A stretch of 51,152 nucleotides of DNA from Nocardia tenerifensis NBRC 101015 (GCF_000308715.1 NZ_BAGH01000298.1:1-51152); one strand, 5' to 3'. Numbered from the stretch's first letter, positions 34,738 to 45,168 are shown. Notes: generated by a model not told the origin, from the sequence alone. Made by a program: numbers and translations.

Positions 34738-36671
34738 TCGCTCACCTTGTTCTTCTCATGCGACATCGCCTCGTGGATAACCGCAGGCTCGGCGGCCTGC
34801 TCGTCGTCGTCGAACAGCGGGCGGATGCCGCGGGCGGCCATGATCTCGTCGTTGCTGGTGCCCGCGGCGACCATGGGCCACACCTGGGCGTCCTTGCCGA
34901 CGATGAAGTCGATCACCACGGGGCGGTCGTTGATGGACTGCGCCTGCCGGATCGCGTCCTCGACGTCCTCCTCGCGCTCCACCCGGATGCCGACGCAGCC
35001 CAGCGCCTCGGCGAGTTTCACGAAATCGGGGATGCGCAGGGTGTGCGTGCCGAGATCGGTGTTGGAGTAGCGCTCCTCGTAGAACAGCGTCTGCCACTGG
35101 CGGACCATGCCAAGGTTGCCGTTGTTGATCAGCGCGACCTTGATCGGCACGCCCTCGACGGCGCAGGTGGCCAGCTCCTGGTTGGTCATCTGGAAGCAGC
35201 CGTCGCCGTCGACCGCCCACACCTCTTTGTCGGGCTTGCCCATCTTGGCGCCCATGGCGGCCGGAACGGCGTAGCCCATGGTGCCGAGGCCGCCGGAGTT
35301 CAGCCAGGTGCGCGGCTTCTCGTACTTGACGAACTGCGCGGCCCACATCTGGTGCTGTCCGACGCCGGCGCAGTAGATGGCGTCAGGTCCGGCCAGGCGG
35401 CCGAGCGCCTCGATGACGTACTCGGGCGAGAGCGAACCGTCGCTCGGCGTGGTCCAGCCGAGCGGGTAGCTCTCGCGGACGCCGTCGAGGTATTTCCACC
35501 ACTCGGTGAGCTTGAGCAGCGGGGCGGGAGCCGCCTGCGCGGTCGGCTCGGCCTTGAGCGTCTCGATCAGCTCGATGATCACCTCGCGGCAGTCGCCCAC
35601 GATCGGCACGTCGGCGTGCCGGTTCTTGCCGATCTCGGCGGGGTCGATGTCGGCGTGGATGACCCTGGCGTCGGGCGCGAAGGAGTCGAGCTGGCCGGTC
35701 ACCCGGTCGTCGAAGCGCGCGCCGAGGGTGATCAGCAGGTCCGAACGTTGCAGCGCGGCAACGGCTCCCACGGTGCCGTGCATGCCGGGCATGCCCATGT
35801 TCAGGGCGTGGCTGTCCGGGAACGCGCCGCGCGCCATCAGCGTGGTGACCACGGGGATGCCGGTCAGCTCGGCCAGCTCGAGCAGCTCGGGCGAGGCGTC
35901 GGCCTTGATCACGCCGCCGCCGACGTAGAGGACGGGCGACTTGGCTTCCAAGATCATCCGCGCGGCCTCGCGCACCTGCTTGCCGTGCGGCTTGGTCACC
36001 GGACGGTAGCCGGGCAGGCGCATCTCCGGCGGCCAGCTGAAGGTCGTCTGCGTCTGCAGCACATCCTTCGGGATGTCGACGAGCACCGCGCCCGGCCGAC
36101 CACTGGAGGCCAGGTAGAACGCCTCGGCGATGATCCGCGGGATGTCGATGCCCTCGGTGATGAGGAAGTTGTGCTTGGTGATCGGCATGGTGATGCCGGA
36201 GATGTCCGCCTCCTGGAAGGCGTCCGTGCCGATCAGTCCGCGGCCGACCTGGCCGGTGATCGCGACGATCGGCACCGAGTCCATCTGCGCGTCGGCGATC
36301 GGGGTGACCAGGTTGGTCGCGCCGGGGCCCGAGGTCGCCATGCAGACGCCGACCTTGCCGGTGGCCTGGGCGTAGCCGGTCGCGGCGTGACCCGCGCCCT
36401 GCTCGTGCCGGACCAGCACGTGGCGCACCTTGGTCGAGTCGAACAACGGGTCGTACACCGGAAGAATCGCGCCGCCGGGAATGCCGAATACGGTGTCGAC
36501 GCCGAGCTCCTCGAGCGTGCGGACGACCGACTGCGCGCCGGTGACCCGCTCGGGCGGGAGTTGGCGGCGGTTGGCCGACGTGGTCGAGCTGCCAGCGGGC
36601 GCCGTCGGCTGATTGGCCGAGGGCGCGGGCCTGCGGGCCGAGGGCCCGGGCCGTGCGGTTGGTGCACTCAC
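34734..36671 (-). CDS. ilvB: acetolactate synthase large (catalytic) subunit
   Basis: 645 residues from GTG 36671 (AGGA upstream). ThDP enzyme: the catalytic Glu lies in [17 protein letters not shown]-domain patterns lie mid-protein ([20 protein letters not shown]), and the ThDP-Mg motif [14 protein letters not shown]...INN lies near the C-terminus. The first 45 residues (Pro/Ala/Ser-rich) are a poorly conserved extension common in actinobacterial IlvB. It condenses pyruvate with pyruvate or 2-ketobutyrate. Expression is probably controlled by the leader peptide and attenuator lying at 36768-36903. Confidence 0.97.
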   Translation of the reverse strand: MSAPTARPGPSARRPAPSANQPTAPAGSSTTSANRRQLPPERVTGAQSVVRTLEELGVDTVFGIPGGAILPVYDPLFDSTKVRHVLVRHEQGAGHAATGYAQATGKVGVCMATSGPGATNLVTPIADAQMDSVPIVAITGQVGRGLIGTDAFQEADISGITMPITKHNFLITEGIDIPRIIAEAFYLASSGRPGAVLVDIPKDVLQTQTTFSWPPEMRLPGYRPVTKPHGKQVREAARMILEAKSPVLYVGGGVIKADASPELLELAELTGIPVVTTLMARGAFPDSHALNMGMPGMHGTVGAVAALQRSDLLITLGARFDDRVTGQLDSFAPDARVIHADIDPAEIGKNRHADVPIVGDCREVIIELIETLKAEPTAQAAPAPLLKLTEWWKYLDGVRESYPLGWTTPSDGSLSPEYVIEALGRLAGPDAIYCAGVGQHQMWAAQFVKYEKPRTWLNSGGLGTMGYAVPAAMGAKMGKPDKEVWAVDGDGCFQMTNQELATCAVEGVPIKVALINNGNLGMVRQWQTLFYEERYSNTDLGTHTLRIPDFVKLAEALGCVGIRVEREEDVEDAIRQAQSINDRPVVIDFIVGKDAQVWPMVAAGTSNDEIMAARGIRPLFDDDEQAAEPAVIHEAMSHEKNKVSE

Positions 36672-36767
36672 CGTCTTGGTTCCTAACTGCTTGTCGTTCT
36701 GACCCCGGATTTGTATCTGGCATGCGGTGTCTTGCGACTCGCCACGTACGGATATTCACCCGAACAC

Positions 36768-36802
36768 AAAAAAGCCCCCGACAGCGCATGGCTGTTCGAG
36801 GG
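36768..36802 (-). terminator. ilvB transcription attenuator hairpin
   Basis: On the minus strand CCCTCGAACAGC, a CATGC-type loop and GCTGTCGGGGGC form a stem (ACAGC/GCTGT perfect, then CCCTC/GGGGG across a small internal bulge) followed at once by TTTTTT (36768-36773). A T6-tract intrinsic terminator is rare in this genome, whose other terminators lack long T runs. It lies between the leader peptide and ilvB. Confidence 0.8.
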
Positions 36803-36849
36803 TGGCGCGTCGCAACGCGAGCTGACGTATTCGACTCAGATAGTCAGGC

Positions 36850-36903
36850 TCAACGCTGGACGCGCCGGCCGATTACGAGAAGCTCGTTTCGATTCACGCG
36901 CAT
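36850..36903 (-). CDS. ilvB leader peptide (attenuator)
   Basis: A 17-codon frame, MRVNRNELLVIGRRVQR then TGA, with four consecutive branched-chain codons (Leu-Leu-Val-Ile). It ends about 48 bases before the attenuator hairpin. The pattern resembles the ilvB leader peptide described in Streptomyces, whose core is ILVLGKRVG. Ribosome stalling at LLVI when charged tRNAs are scarce should favour an anti-terminator and allow ilvB expression. No ribosome site is visible and a TTGACT lies about 30 bases upstream (minus strand, near 36930), so a leaderless or very short-leader transcript is likely. Confidence 0.8.
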   Translation of the reverse strand: MRVNRNELLVIGRRVQR

Positions 36904-36999
36904 GACGGTATGTGTGCGTGAGCCGAAGAGTCAAACAGGTCCCATTATGTGGGATAGTGCGGCTGCTTGGGTCCTTCACCAGGATGCGAGGATGGTGGT

Positions 37000-37710
37000 G
37001 TGTCATCACCGCATCAGTCCGTGCCACCGGCTAAATCGTCCCACACCGCGCCCGCGGGATCGGACACGGGTGGCGGCTCGGCCGCCACTGTGATCCGCAT
37101 CCCACGCCTGGCCTTTCTCGGCGTGTTCATCCTGTTCATGTGCGTGTTCTTCATGTTCGTGGGCTGGCCGATCGGGCTGTGGTGGCTGCTGCTGATCCCC
37201 GTGGCGGTGATCGTATGGATCCTGCGGACGCAGACCACGGTCTCCGAGGCGGGGCTGGATCTGCGGACGGTGTTCAAGTCGCGACACCTCGACTGGTCTC
37301 AGCTGAAGGGCGTGCGGATCCCGAAGCGTGGATACGTGCGGGCCGATCTGATCGACGGCACCGAGGTGAAACTGCCTGCGGTGAGCTATGACCGGGTGCG
37401 TGATCTCGCGGTGGCGTCGCAGGGGCGGATTCCGAATCCGTACGCGGTGCCGCCCGCCGAGGCCGGCTCGACGTCGGCTGATGCAGGTTCGACACGGACC
37501 GACCCGAGTTCGACGTCGGCCGACGCGGGCTCGTCCGGCGAGACGGGCTCGACATCAGCCGATGCGGGTGCAGTGTCAGCCGATACGGTCGCGGCGTCGG
37601 ACGATGCGACCGCGGCAGCCGTCGAAACCGACGGCGGCGCGGACACATCCGACTCCGGCAAAGACGCAGACAAGCGCGAGAGCGACGCCCGCAAGAACGG
37701 CGCGGAGTAA
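37000..37710 (+). CDS. CFP-6-like membrane protein with bacterial PH domain
   Basis: 236 residues from GTG 37000 (GAGGATG upstream). A polar N-terminus is followed by two membrane segments ([20 protein letters not shown], then [16 protein letters not shown]) and a bPH_6-type domain: [41 protein letters not shown]. This matches mycobacterial CFP-6 (Rv3004), which also diverges from ilvB. The last 85 residues are a low-complexity Ser/Thr/Ala/Asp tail with an imperfect STSADAG repeat, absent from CFP-6. Function unknown; probably envelope-associated. Confidence 0.85.
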   Translation: MSSPHQSVPPAKSSHTAPAGSDTGGGSAATVIRIPRLAFLGVFILFMCVFFMFVGWPIGLWWLLLIPVAVIVWILRTQTTVSEAGLDLRTVFKSRHLDWSQLKGVRIPKRGYVRADLIDGTEVKLPAVSYDRVRDLAVASQGRIPNPYAVPPAEAGSTSADAGSTRTDPSSTSADAGSSGETGSTSADAGAVSADTVAASDDATAAAVETDGGADTSDSGKDADKRESDARKNGAE

Positions 37711-38042
37711 CTCGCCCCCCGCAGGTTCCCGCGACGATCAGGAACATTTCCCGACGGTACGATGTTGTCGGCGATGCGGCGAGCAGGCCGGGAGGACCGA
37801 TCCCCGGCTCGCACACCGCAGCCCGACGCACCCGGCAACTCCGGCGACACCGTCAGCGCCGACGAACACCCTTCGCGGCGACACCGGCACGGACTGACAC
37901 CGAGCACCGACCAGGCCGACGGCCACGAGCCGCCCTGACCGGCAGATGGCCGACACCCCCGCGGGAGTACCGTGGAGCGGCCGCCGAGCCACACTCTGCG
38001 CAGTCGCACCCCAGCCCCCGCGACCCAGATCGAGGATCCTCA
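37711..38042. other. ilvD upstream region, no gene supported
   Basis: 332 bases between the PH-domain gene and ilvD. A TACGAT (37759-37764) could be a -10 element but has no good -35. A 58-codon frame beginning near 37764 has ordinary composition, no branched-chain codon cluster and no ribosome site, so it is not called as a leader. No T-box, riboswitch or terminator was recognised. Confidence 0.4.
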
Positions 38043-39884
38043 ATGCCACCGCTTCGTTCACGCACCACCACCATCGGCCGCAATGCCGCGGGCGCCCGCG
38101 CGCTCTGGCGCGCCACCGGCATGACCGACTCCGACTTCGGCAAGCCGATCGTCGCCATCGCGAACTCGTACACCCAGTTCGTGCCCGGCCACGTGCACTT
38201 GAAGAACGTCGGCGAGATCGTCGCCGAGGCGGTGCGCGCGGCGGGCGGCGTGCCCAGGGAGTTCCACACCATCGCCGTCGACGACGGCATCGCGATGGGC
38301 CACGGCGGCATGCTCTACTCGCTGCCCTCGCGCGAGATCATCGCGGACTCGGTGGAGTACATGGTGAACGCGCACACCGCCGACGCGCTGGTGTGCATCT
38401 CCAACTGCGACAAGATCACCCCCGGCATGCTCAATGCCGCGCTGCGACTGAACATTCCGGCGGTGTTCGTCTCCGGCGGCCCGATGGAGGCAGGCAAGGC
38501 CGTGGTCGTCGGCGGCGTCGCGCAGGCGCCGACCGACCTGATCACCGCGATCTCCGCGAGCGCGAATCAGGCTGTGTCCGAAGAGGGTTTGCAGGAGGTC
38601 GAGCGGTCCGCCTGTCCGACGTGCGGCTCGTGCTCGGGCATGTTCACCGCCAACTCGATGAACTGCCTCACCGAGGCGCTCGGACTCGCGTTGCCGGGCA
38701 ACGGTTCCACGCTGGCCACCCACGCCGCGCGGCGGGCGCTGTTCGAGCGCGCGGGCACCGTGGTCGTCGACATCGCCAACCGCTGGTACCGCGAGGACGA
38801 CGCGTCCGTGCTGCCGCGTAATGTCGCCAACGCCAAGGCTTTCCGCAACGCGATGGCGCTCGACGTGGCGATGGGCGGCTCGACCAACACCGTGCTGCAC
38901 ACCCTCGCCGCCGCGCAGGAGGGCGAGATCGACTTCGATCTGCACACCATCGAGGAGACCAGCCGCCGGGTGCCGACGCTGTCGAAGGTCTCGCCCAACT
39001 CCGATTACCACATGGAGGACGTGCACCGGGCCGGCGGCATCCCGGCCATCCTCGGCGAGCTGCGCCGCGCTGGTCTGCTGGAGACCGACGTGACCACCGT
39101 GCACACGCGCGGCTTCGACGAGTGGCTCGACACCTGGGATATCCGCTCCGGCAAGGCTTCCGACGAGGCGCTCGAGCTGTTCCACGCCGCGCCGGGCGGC
39201 GTGCGCACGGTCGAGCCGTTCTCCACCGAGAACCGCTGGTCCTCGCTCGACACCGACGCCGAGGGCGGGTGCATCCGCGACTTCGAGCACGCCTACACCA
39301 GCGAGGGCGGGCTGGTCGTGTTGCGCGGCAACATCGCTCCCGACGGCGCGGTGCTCAAGACCGCGGGCATCGACGAGGAGCTGTTCACATTCGAGGGCCC
39401 CGCGCTCGTCGTGGAGTCCCAGGAGGAGGCCGTGTCGGCCATCCTCGGCAAGAAGATCAAGCCGGGCGACGTGCTCGTCGTGCGCTACGAGGGCCCCGCG
39501 GGCGGCCCCGGCATGCAGGAGATGTTGCACCCCACCGCATTCCTGAAGGGCGCGGGCCTCGGCAAGGAGTGCGCGCTGATCACCGACGGCCGCTTCTCCG
39601 GCGGCACCTCGGGCCTGTCCATCGGCCACATCTCACCCGAGGCGGCCAGCGGCGGCGCGATCGGCCTGATCGAGAATGGCGACCGCATCCGCATCGACGT
39701 GGGCACCCGCGCGCTCGAGGTGCTCGTCGACGACGCCGTCCTCGCCGAGCGCCGCGCGAAAATGGAGGCCTCCGAACGTCCTTGGCAGCCGGTCAACCGC
39801 GAGCGGCCGGTCACCACGGCGTTGCGCGCCTACGCCGCGCTGGCCACCTCGGCCGACAAGGGCGCTGTTCGCCGCGTTCCGTAA
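38043..39884 (+). CDS. ilvD: dihydroxy-acid dehydratase
   Basis: 613 residues. IlvD/Edd family: iron-sulfur ligands in NCDKITPGM and in [18 protein letters not shown], the [11 protein letters not shown] segment with metal ligands, and the C-terminal [19 protein letters not shown] signature. It dehydrates dihydroxy-isovalerate and dihydroxy-methylvalerate to the 2-keto acids, the step after IlvC. It is transcribed away from the ilvBNC operon from its own upstream region. In M. tuberculosis ilvD is elsewhere, so its position here is a local difference. Confidence 0.97.
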   Translation: MPPLRSRTTTIGRNAAGARALWRATGMTDSDFGKPIVAIANSYTQFVPGHVHLKNVGEIVAEAVRAAGGVPREFHTIAVDDGIAMGHGGMLYSLPSREIIADSVEYMVNAHTADALVCISNCDKITPGMLNAALRLNIPAVFVSGGPMEAGKAVVVGGVAQAPTDLITAISASANQAVSEEGLQEVERSACPTCGSCSGMFTANSMNCLTEALGLALPGNGSTLATHAARRALFERAGTVVVDIANRWYREDDASVLPRNVANAKAFRNAMALDVAMGGSTNTVLHTLAAAQEGEIDFDLHTIEETSRRVPTLSKVSPNSDYHMEDVHRAGGIPAILGELRRAGLLETDVTTVHTRGFDEWLDTWDIRSGKASDEALELFHAAPGGVRTVEPFSTENRWSSLDTDAEGGCIRDFEHAYTSEGGLVVLRGNIAPDGAVLKTAGIDEELFTFEGPALVVESQEEAVSAILGKKIKPGDVLVVRYEGPAGGPGMQEMLHPTAFLKGAGLGKECALITDGRFSGGTSGLSIGHISPEAASGGAIGLIENGDRIRIDVGTRALEVLVDDAVLAERRAKMEASERPWQPVNRERPVTTALRAYAALATSADKGAVRRVP

Positions 39885-39918
39885 CGGCGAAAGACGTTCT
39901 CACCCAAGGCAAAACTCA

Positions 39919-39947
39919 GGCCCCCTCGAATCATCGAGGGGGCCTTT
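39919..39947. terminator. hairpin terminator between ilvD and doxX-like gene
   Basis: Perfect 11-bp arms GGCCCCCTCGA (39919-39929) and TCGAGGGGGCC (39934-39944) around ATCA, followed by TTTGCTTTT on the plus strand; it can act for both convergent genes. Confidence 0.88.
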
Positions 39948-39966
39948 GCTTTTCGGGGATTCGCGG

Positions 39967-40809
39967 CTAGCCGATACCGACGAAGGGATTGCCGCCGTGG
40001 AGGTACCAGTAGGCCCCCACCGCGGCGGCCACGGCCAGGATCAGCACCACGAACGAGCCGATGTACGGGCGAGTGGCCCAGCCGCGATTGCGGTCGAAGG
40101 ACAGGCGGCCGGGCCCGGTCAGCAGGATGACGACGGAGATGCCCGCGAGGATGCTCTCGAGTTCGACGCCGGTGGGAACTCGCGCGTTGTACTGGAAGTC
40201 GGGGATCATGCCCTGTTTCCAGGCCCACGCATCGAGGATGACCGCGAGCACCGCGCCCGCCGCGAACGGGGTGGCGAGCCCGAGCACGAGCAGTGCGCCG
40301 CCGCCGACCTCGCCGATGGTGACCAGGATGGCCGACAGCGTCGGATGGTCCCAGCCGCCGCTGTCCATCATGTCGCGGGTGCCGTCGAGACCGGGGCCGT
40401 GGAACCAGCCCGTCAACTTCTGCAGGCCGTGGTACAGGAAGGTGCCGCCGACGATCAGCCGCAGCAGGAACAGGCCGAGATCCAGTGTGCCCCGGCGGCT
40501 CTCGCCGTTGCGGCGGCGCAGCCGGCCGGTGTCGTTCGGCGCGTTCGCGGCGGGCGGGATGCTGGCGTAGGCGTAGGTCGGCGGCGCCTCCGGGCCGTCC
40601 TCGCCGACCGACGGGACCTGCGGATCGAGGCCGAGCTCGTCGTCGGTGTGCGGTAAATCCTTGGTCAACTTGGGAAACTGCTCGGTCGGCGAATCGAAGG
40701 GACTGGTCACGCCTCGACCGGTGGACGACACCGCCGACTGCTCGGCCGTGGACGGCGCGGAACGCTGCGCCGCCGAGGAGTCGGATGTGTCTTTCGGCTT
40801 GTCGGTCAC
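39967..40809 (-). CDS. DoxX-family membrane protein (Rv3005c-like)
   Basis: 280 residues from GTG 40809 (AGGG about nine bases upstream); TTG 40815 is an alternative. The first 105 residues are polar, Ser/Thr/Pro/Asp-rich and cytoplasmic. They are followed by four membrane segments of DoxX type (LGLFLLRLIVGGTFLYHGLQKL, TIGEVGGGALLVLGLATP, AVLAVILDAW, VVLILAVAAAVGAYWYL). The M. tuberculosis counterpart at the same locus works with superoxide dismutase and SseA in a membrane oxidoreductase complex (known there, inferred here). Confidence 0.88.
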   Translation of the reverse strand: MTDKPKDTSDSSAAQRSAPSTAEQSAVSSTGRGVTSPFDSPTEQFPKLTKDLPHTDDELGLDPQVPSVGEDGPEAPPTYAYASIPPAANAPNDTGRLRRRNGESRRGTLDLGLFLLRLIVGGTFLYHGLQKLTGWFHGPGLDGTRDMMDSGGWDHPTLSAILVTIGEVGGGALLVLGLATPFAAGAVLAVILDAWAWKQGMIPDFQYNARVPTGVELESILAGISVVILLTGPGRLSFDRNRGWATRPYIGSFVVLILAVAAAVGAYWYLHGGNPFVGIG

Positions 40810-40975
40810 GGCCAATACCCTATGCTGCGCGGCCGCTCAGCGGGCCGCGGACACCACGGCGCGGCCGACCGGTTTCGCGGCCGGGCGGGCACGCGAACCG
40901 GCTCACCAGCACATGTCGGCGGCGATCGGTGGGGCGGGGCGGCGCGGGCGCAGGGTTTTCCGTAACGTCTGACCT

Positions 40976-42079
40976 ATGAGGTTGGTTGTCGTTGGCCGCG
41001 TTGCGGTGAGCCTGGCGCTCGGGTCCGTGCTGATGACCGGGTGTGCGCGGTTCGACGATTCGGCGTCGAGCCCGTTCACGCCGGAACCGACGCTGCACGG
41101 GGCGAACATCGACCCGAAGAAGCCGTCGCAGTCGCCGACGTCGACGACCAGACCCAGCGGGCCGTGCATCGACCCGGACCCCGCGGTGGTGGCCACTTGC
41201 CTGGACACCACGGGCGGACTCGTCTCGATCGGCGACAGCGCGCTGGTCGCCGAGCGCCGCACCGGGCGCATCCTCGAGGTCGCGCCGGAGACGGAGCCGA
41301 CGGAGTTCGCACGGGTGGACGTCGACGGCTCCGGCGACGGCGGCCTCAGCGACCTCGTGCTGTCGCCGACCTACCAGGACGACGGGCTGATCTACGCCTA
41401 CATCACCACCCCCAGCGACAATCGCGTGATCCGCATCGCGCCCGGCGGCGGTCCGCCCAAGGACATTCTGACCGGAATCCCCAAGGGCCCCACCGGAAAT
41501 CACGGCGCCATCGAGTTCGCCACGCCGAACCAGATGCTGGTGCTGACGGGCGACGCGGGCAACCCGGGCAACGCCGCCTCCCCGTCCTCGCTGGCGGGCA
41601 AGCTGCTGCGGGTGAACTCCCCCGCGCCCGGCGCCACCGCGGAGGTCGCGCTGTCCGGGATCGGCGTCGCGGGCGACGTCTGCCGCGACAGCAAGGACAG
41701 CGTCTGGATCACCGACCGCACCGCCGTCGAGGACCGGCTGCAGCGGATGGGCGCGGACGGCGCGGTGACCACGGCGTGGACCTGGCCGGACCGTCCCGGC
41801 GTCGCGGGCTGCGCCGCCGCGTCCGACGGCGTCGCGATCTCGCTGACCAAGGCCAAGGCCCTCGCCATCGCGGCCGCCGACCCGACGACGCATGCGGTCA
41901 CCTCCGCCCCGACCATGATCGCGCAGGACAAGTACGGGCAACTCGGCGGCGCCACGGTGGGCGCGGACGGCACGATCTGGGTGGGCACCGTCAACAAGAC
42001 CGACGGCCAGCCGGGGCCGAATGACGATCGGGTGGTGCGCATCCCGCCGCCGCAGGCCGGTGGGAACGGGCCGGACTAA
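40976..42079 (+). CDS. LppZ-like lipoprotein, PQQ sugar dehydrogenase-type beta-propeller
   Basis: 367 residues. Signal peptide with lipobox LMTGC (Cys23), a Pro/Ser/Thr linker to residue 65, then a six-bladed propeller of the glucose/sorbosone dehydrogenase family: LVSIGDSALVAERRTGRI, GGLSDLVLSPTYQDDGLIYAY, NHGAIEFA, GDAGNPGNA, LLRVNSPAPG. Position matches M. tuberculosis lppZ (Rv3006). It would be anchored on the outer face of the membrane; whether it binds PQQ or is catalytic is unclear, and the mycobacterial protein has no firmly known reaction. Divergent from the DoxX gene. Confidence 0.88.
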   Translation: MRLVVVGRVAVSLALGSVLMTGCARFDDSASSPFTPEPTLHGANIDPKKPSQSPTSTTRPSGPCIDPDPAVVATCLDTTGGLVSIGDSALVAERRTGRILEVAPETEPTEFARVDVDGSGDGGLSDLVLSPTYQDDGLIYAYITTPSDNRVIRIAPGGGPPKDILTGIPKGPTGNHGAIEFATPNQMLVLTGDAGNPGNAASPSSLAGKLLRVNSPAPGATAEVALSGIGVAGDVCRDSKDSVWITDRTAVEDRLQRMGADGAVTTAWTWPDRPGVAGCAAASDGVAISLTKAKALAIAAADPTTHAVTSAPTMIAQDKYGQLGGATVGADGTIWVGTVNKTDGQPGPNDDRVVRIPPPQAGGNGPD

Positions 42080-42089
42080 CCTCCGGGTG

Positions 42090-42132
42090 AACGTGAACGG
42101 CCGACTCCCAGGAGTCGGCCGTTCACGTTTTC
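42090..42132. terminator. strong hairpin terminator between LppZ-like gene and gatB
   Basis: 19-bp perfect arms, starting AACGTGAACGGCC (42090) and ending GGCCGTTCACGTT (42129), followed by TT on the plus strand. It sits between convergent genes. Confidence 0.88.
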
Positions 42133-42151
42133 GGTTGTGCCCGAAGGAAAC

Positions 42152-43657
42152 TCAGCTACACGCCGCGAGCACGAGCTCGCGAACACGCGCCGCGTCGGCC
42201 TGACCGCGGGTGGCCTTCATGACGTCGCCGACGATCTTGCCCGCGGCCTGGACCTTGCCGGAACGGATCTTCTCGGCGATGTCCGGGTTGGCGGCGAGCG
42301 CCTTCTCGACCTCGGCCTGCAGCGCGCTGTCGTCGCTGACCATGCCGAGGCCCTTGGACTCGACGATCTGGGCCGGCTCGCCCTCGCCGGCCAGCACGAA
42401 GTCCACGACCTGCTTGGCGACCTTGTTGTTCACCGTCTTCGCCTCGACCAGGTTGATCACCTCGGCGACCTGGGCGGGCGTGATCGGCAGGTCCTCCAGG
42501 GAAACCTCGCGCTCCTTGGCCTTCTCGGTGAGGTAGGCGACCCACCAGGAACGGGCCTCGTTGGCGGGGGCGCCCGCGTCGACGGTGGCGATGATGAGAT
42601 CGAGCGCGCCCGCGTTGACCAGGTCGCGCATCACCTCGTCGGACAGGCCCCAGTCGGACTGGATGCGGGCCCGGCGCAGCCACGGGTACTCGGGGATGGT
42701 CTCGCGCAACCGCTCCACCCAGTCCGCCTCCGGCGCAACGGGTTCCAGGTCGGGCTCGGGGAAGTAGCGGTAGTCCTCGGAGGTCTCCTTGACCCGGCCC
42801 GGCGAGGTGGTGCCGTCGGTCTCGTGGAAGTGCCTGGTCTCCTGCACGATGGTGCCGCCGCTCGCGAGGACGGCGGCCTGGCGGCGCATCTCGAAGCGGA
42901 CGGCGACCTCGACGCTGCGCAGCGAGTTCACGTTCTTGGTCTCGGTGCGGGTGCCGAACTCCTTCGCGCCGATCGGCATCAGCGACACGTTGGCGTCGCA
43001 GCGCAGCGAGCCCTGCTCCATCTTCACGTCGGACACGTTGAGCGACTTGAGCACTTCGCGCAGCGCGGTCACGTACGCACGGGCCACCTCGGGCGCGCGC
43101 TCACCCGCGCCGGTGATCGGCTTGGTGACGATCTCGACCAGCGGCACGCCCGCCCGGTTGTAGTCGAGCAGCGAGTGGCTGGCGCCGTGGATCCGGCCGG
43201 TCGCGCCGCCGACGTGGGTCGACTTGCCGGTGTCCTCCTCCATGTGCGCGCGCTCGATCTCCACCCGGAAGGTGCTGCCGTCATCGAGCAGCACGTCGAG
43301 GTGGCCGTTCGTGGCGATCGGCTCGTCGTACTGGCTGATCTGGTAGTTCTTCGGCTGATCCGGGTAGAAATAGTTCTTCCGGGCGAACCGGCCCCACGGG
43401 GTGATCGAGCAGTTCAGCGCGAGCCCGATCCGGATCGCCGACTCCACACCCTTCTCGTTGACCACCGGCAGCGCGCCGGGCAGGCCGAGGCACACCGGGC
43501 ACACCTGAGTGTTCGGCTCGGCGCCGAACTCGGTCGGGCAGCCGCAGAACATCTTGGTCGCGGTGGACAGCTCGACGTGGACCTCCAGGCCGAGCACCGG
43601 CTCGAACCGCGCGATGACATCGGAGTAGTCCATCAGATCGAGTGTGGGTGTGCTCAT
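42152..43657 (-). CDS. gatB: aspartyl/glutamyl-tRNA amidotransferase subunit B
   Basis: 501 residues. The N-terminal kinase-like cradle shows [23 protein letters not shown] with zinc-ligand Cys residues and the later [12 protein letters not shown]. It also shows [19 protein letters not shown] and [18 protein letters not shown], both hallmark GatB segments. The C-terminal YqeY-like tail domain ends [15 protein letters not shown]. GatB recognises Glu-tRNA(Gln)/Asp-tRNA(Asn) and activates the amino acid for amidation by GatA. gatA and gatC are not in the window. Confidence 0.97.
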   Translation of the reverse strand: MSTPTLDLMDYSDVIARFEPVLGLEVHVELSTATKMFCGCPTEFGAEPNTQVCPVCLGLPGALPVVNEKGVESAIRIGLALNCSITPWGRFARKNYFYPDQPKNYQISQYDEPIATNGHLDVLLDDGSTFRVEIERAHMEEDTGKSTHVGGATGRIHGASHSLLDYNRAGVPLVEIVTKPITGAGERAPEVARAYVTALREVLKSLNVSDVKMEQGSLRCDANVSLMPIGAKEFGTRTETKNVNSLRSVEVAVRFEMRRQAAVLASGGTIVQETRHFHETDGTTSPGRVKETSEDYRYFPEPDLEPVAPEADWVERLRETIPEYPWLRRARIQSDWGLSDEVMRDLVNAGALDLIIATVDAGAPANEARSWWVAYLTEKAKEREVSLEDLPITPAQVAEVINLVEAKTVNNKVAKQVVDFVLAGEGEPAQIVESKGLGMVSDDSALQAEVEKALAANPDIAEKIRSGKVQAAGKIVGDVMKATRGQADAARVRELVLAACS

Positions 43658-43788
43658 GCCTCCGCCTCGCTAGCGCTCGGCTCCGCCATGACCACACAGG
43701 TGGCTGTGCCCAATTTTCGCTCGCTGCGCTCGCTCATGCCGAACATTCTATGTAAGCCGTTCGACAGCACCACACGGGCTTAACCTAC

Positions 43789-45168
43789 TTACTTCGGTTG
43801 GATGCGCTGGGTCAACCAGCCGGTGACGTAGGTCAAGACGTCGGGCGAGATGGTCGTCTCGATCTTGGCGTACTCGGTAGGCAATCCAGTCTTGGCGGGC
43901 TGCATCAAATGGTTCAGGCCAGGGAAGACGTGGACCGTGGCATCGGGGTCGGCCGCGAGATGGTCGCGCATCGGCTGCTCACTCTGCGCGGCAGGCACCT
44001 GCAGATCGCTGCCGCCGTAGAACGCCAGCACGGGAATGCGCAGGGCCGACAGCGCGGGCGCCGGATCGTAGGCGACGAGCGCGGCCAGGTACGGCGTGAT
44101 CGTCGCGTCGACCTCGGCGTCGGAGGTGCGCTGGTCGGCGGGCTTCGCCTCGTTCTGCTTGCGCACCAGCTCCTTCGCGCCCGCCACGTCGCCGACCCGC
44201 AAAAGGGCTGCCACCGCGGCGGTTTCGCGCACCTTGGTGTCCACCACCTCGGCGGGCGCGCCGCCCGCGGCGGCGATCAGCCGGGTCTGCTCGACGAGCA
44301 CGTCCGCGCCGGGCACGCCGGGTCCGGCCATCAGGATGGCGAACGCGACGCCGCTGTCGGGGCGGGAGGCGACCAGCGGCGCGAGGTAGCCGCCCTCGCT
44401 GTGGCCGAACAGCCCGACGCGCGCCGGGTCGATGTCGGGGCGCCCGCGCAGGAAACCGACGCCCGCCGCGGCGTCGTTGGCCAGATCGGTGTAGTTCGCG
44501 TCGTTCAGCTTGCCGCCGGTCCCGCCGACGCCGCGGTCATCGGTGCGCAGGACGGCGTAGCCCGCCCTGGTCAACGTGTCCGCGACAAGCAGAAAAGGCT
44601 TGTGGCCGAACAGTTCCTCGTTGCGATCCTGCGGGCCGCTACCCGTGATGAGCAGGACCGCGGGGAACGGGCCGCTGCCCTCCGGCTTGGTGAGCGTGCC
44701 CGCGACGGTGATGTCGCCGCTGCGATAGGTGACGTCCTCGGATTTGTACGGGAACGGCGCCTGCGGCGTCTGCGGGCGGTTGAGCGGGGCGACCTTGCCG
44801 CGCTGGAGCGACAGCTTGAAAGTGTGTCCGCTCTGGACGAAGTCGCCCGCGATCCGGTCGGCGCCCTGGTCGTAGATTCCGTGGAACTTCGGGTCGCCGG
44901 GAACATCGGGAATCGCGAACGAGACGCCCGCGCGGTCGGACTGCACGTCTTTCAGCTTGGCGCCCGACAATCCTTGGATCGGGATATCGATGGTGGCCGT
45001 GCCGTCGCCGGTGAACGTCACCCCGACCTCGATCGGCTGACCGGGCACCTCGATCGCCCCGTGCCAGTCGCCGGTCGTCGGCTCGGGCGGGTTCGTGTCC
45101 GACGAGCACCCCGCGACCAACACCCCGACAACGAAGAGAATCGACGCGATCACCCGGCCAGTACGCAT
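43789..45168 (-). CDS. secreted alpha/beta-hydrolase lipoprotein
   Basis: 459 residues. Lipobox LVAGC (Cys21) marks a surface lipoprotein. Residues 30-125 form a beta-rich N-terminal domain. From about 150 the protein is a dienelactone-hydrolase/peptidase S9-like alpha/beta hydrolase: LLITGSGPQDRNE (oxyanion region), RTDDRGVGGTGG, the nucleophile elbow GHSEGG, a likely acid Asp in FYGGSDLQVP and catalytic His in FPGLNHLMQP. Substrate unknown; likely an esterase or peptidase acting outside the membrane. Confidence 0.88.
   Translation of the reverse strand: MRTGRVIASILFVVGVLVAGCSSDTNPPEPTTGDWHGAIEVPGQPIEVGVTFTGDGTATIDIPIQGLSGAKLKDVQSDRAGVSFAIPDVPGDPKFHGIYDQGADRIAGDFVQSGHTFKLSLQRGKVAPLNRPQTPQAPFPYKSEDVTYRSGDITVAGTLTKPEGSGPFPAVLLITGSGPQDRNEELFGHKPFLLVADTLTRAGYAVLRTDDRGVGGTGGKLNDANYTDLANDAAAGVGFLRGRPDIDPARVGLFGHSEGGYLAPLVASRPDSGVAFAILMAGPGVPGADVLVEQTRLIAAAGGAPAEVVDTKVRETAAVAALLRVGDVAGAKELVRKQNEAKPADQRTSDAEVDATITPYLAALVAYDPAPALSALRIPVLAFYGGSDLQVPAAQSEQPMRDHLAADPDATVHVFPGLNHLMQPAKTGLPTEYAKIETTISPDVLTYVTGWLTQRIQPK

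Noticed and set aside
36836..37027. 63-codon minus-strand frame upstream of ilvB as the leader peptide
   Set aside because: It has no branched-chain codon cluster and runs past the likely promoter; the 17-codon frame at 36850-36903 in another frame fits the attenuator far better.
37764..37940. Possible leader peptide before ilvD
   Set aside because: The 58-codon frame has no Leu/Val/Ile run, no ribosome site and no following terminator hairpin.
42137..43783. Long open frame of 548 codons on the plus strand
   Set aside because: It is the antisense shadow of gatB, caused by high GC; its translation is Arg/Gly/Asp/His-rich with no family pattern. The same applies to 33193-35070, 34758-36686, 12090-13586 and 6098-8275.
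43658..43788. CGCTCGCTGCGCTCGCTC stretch as a REP-like repeat
   Set aside because: Short direct CGCTC repeats only, a single occurrence was noticed, and no palindromic REP structure is present.
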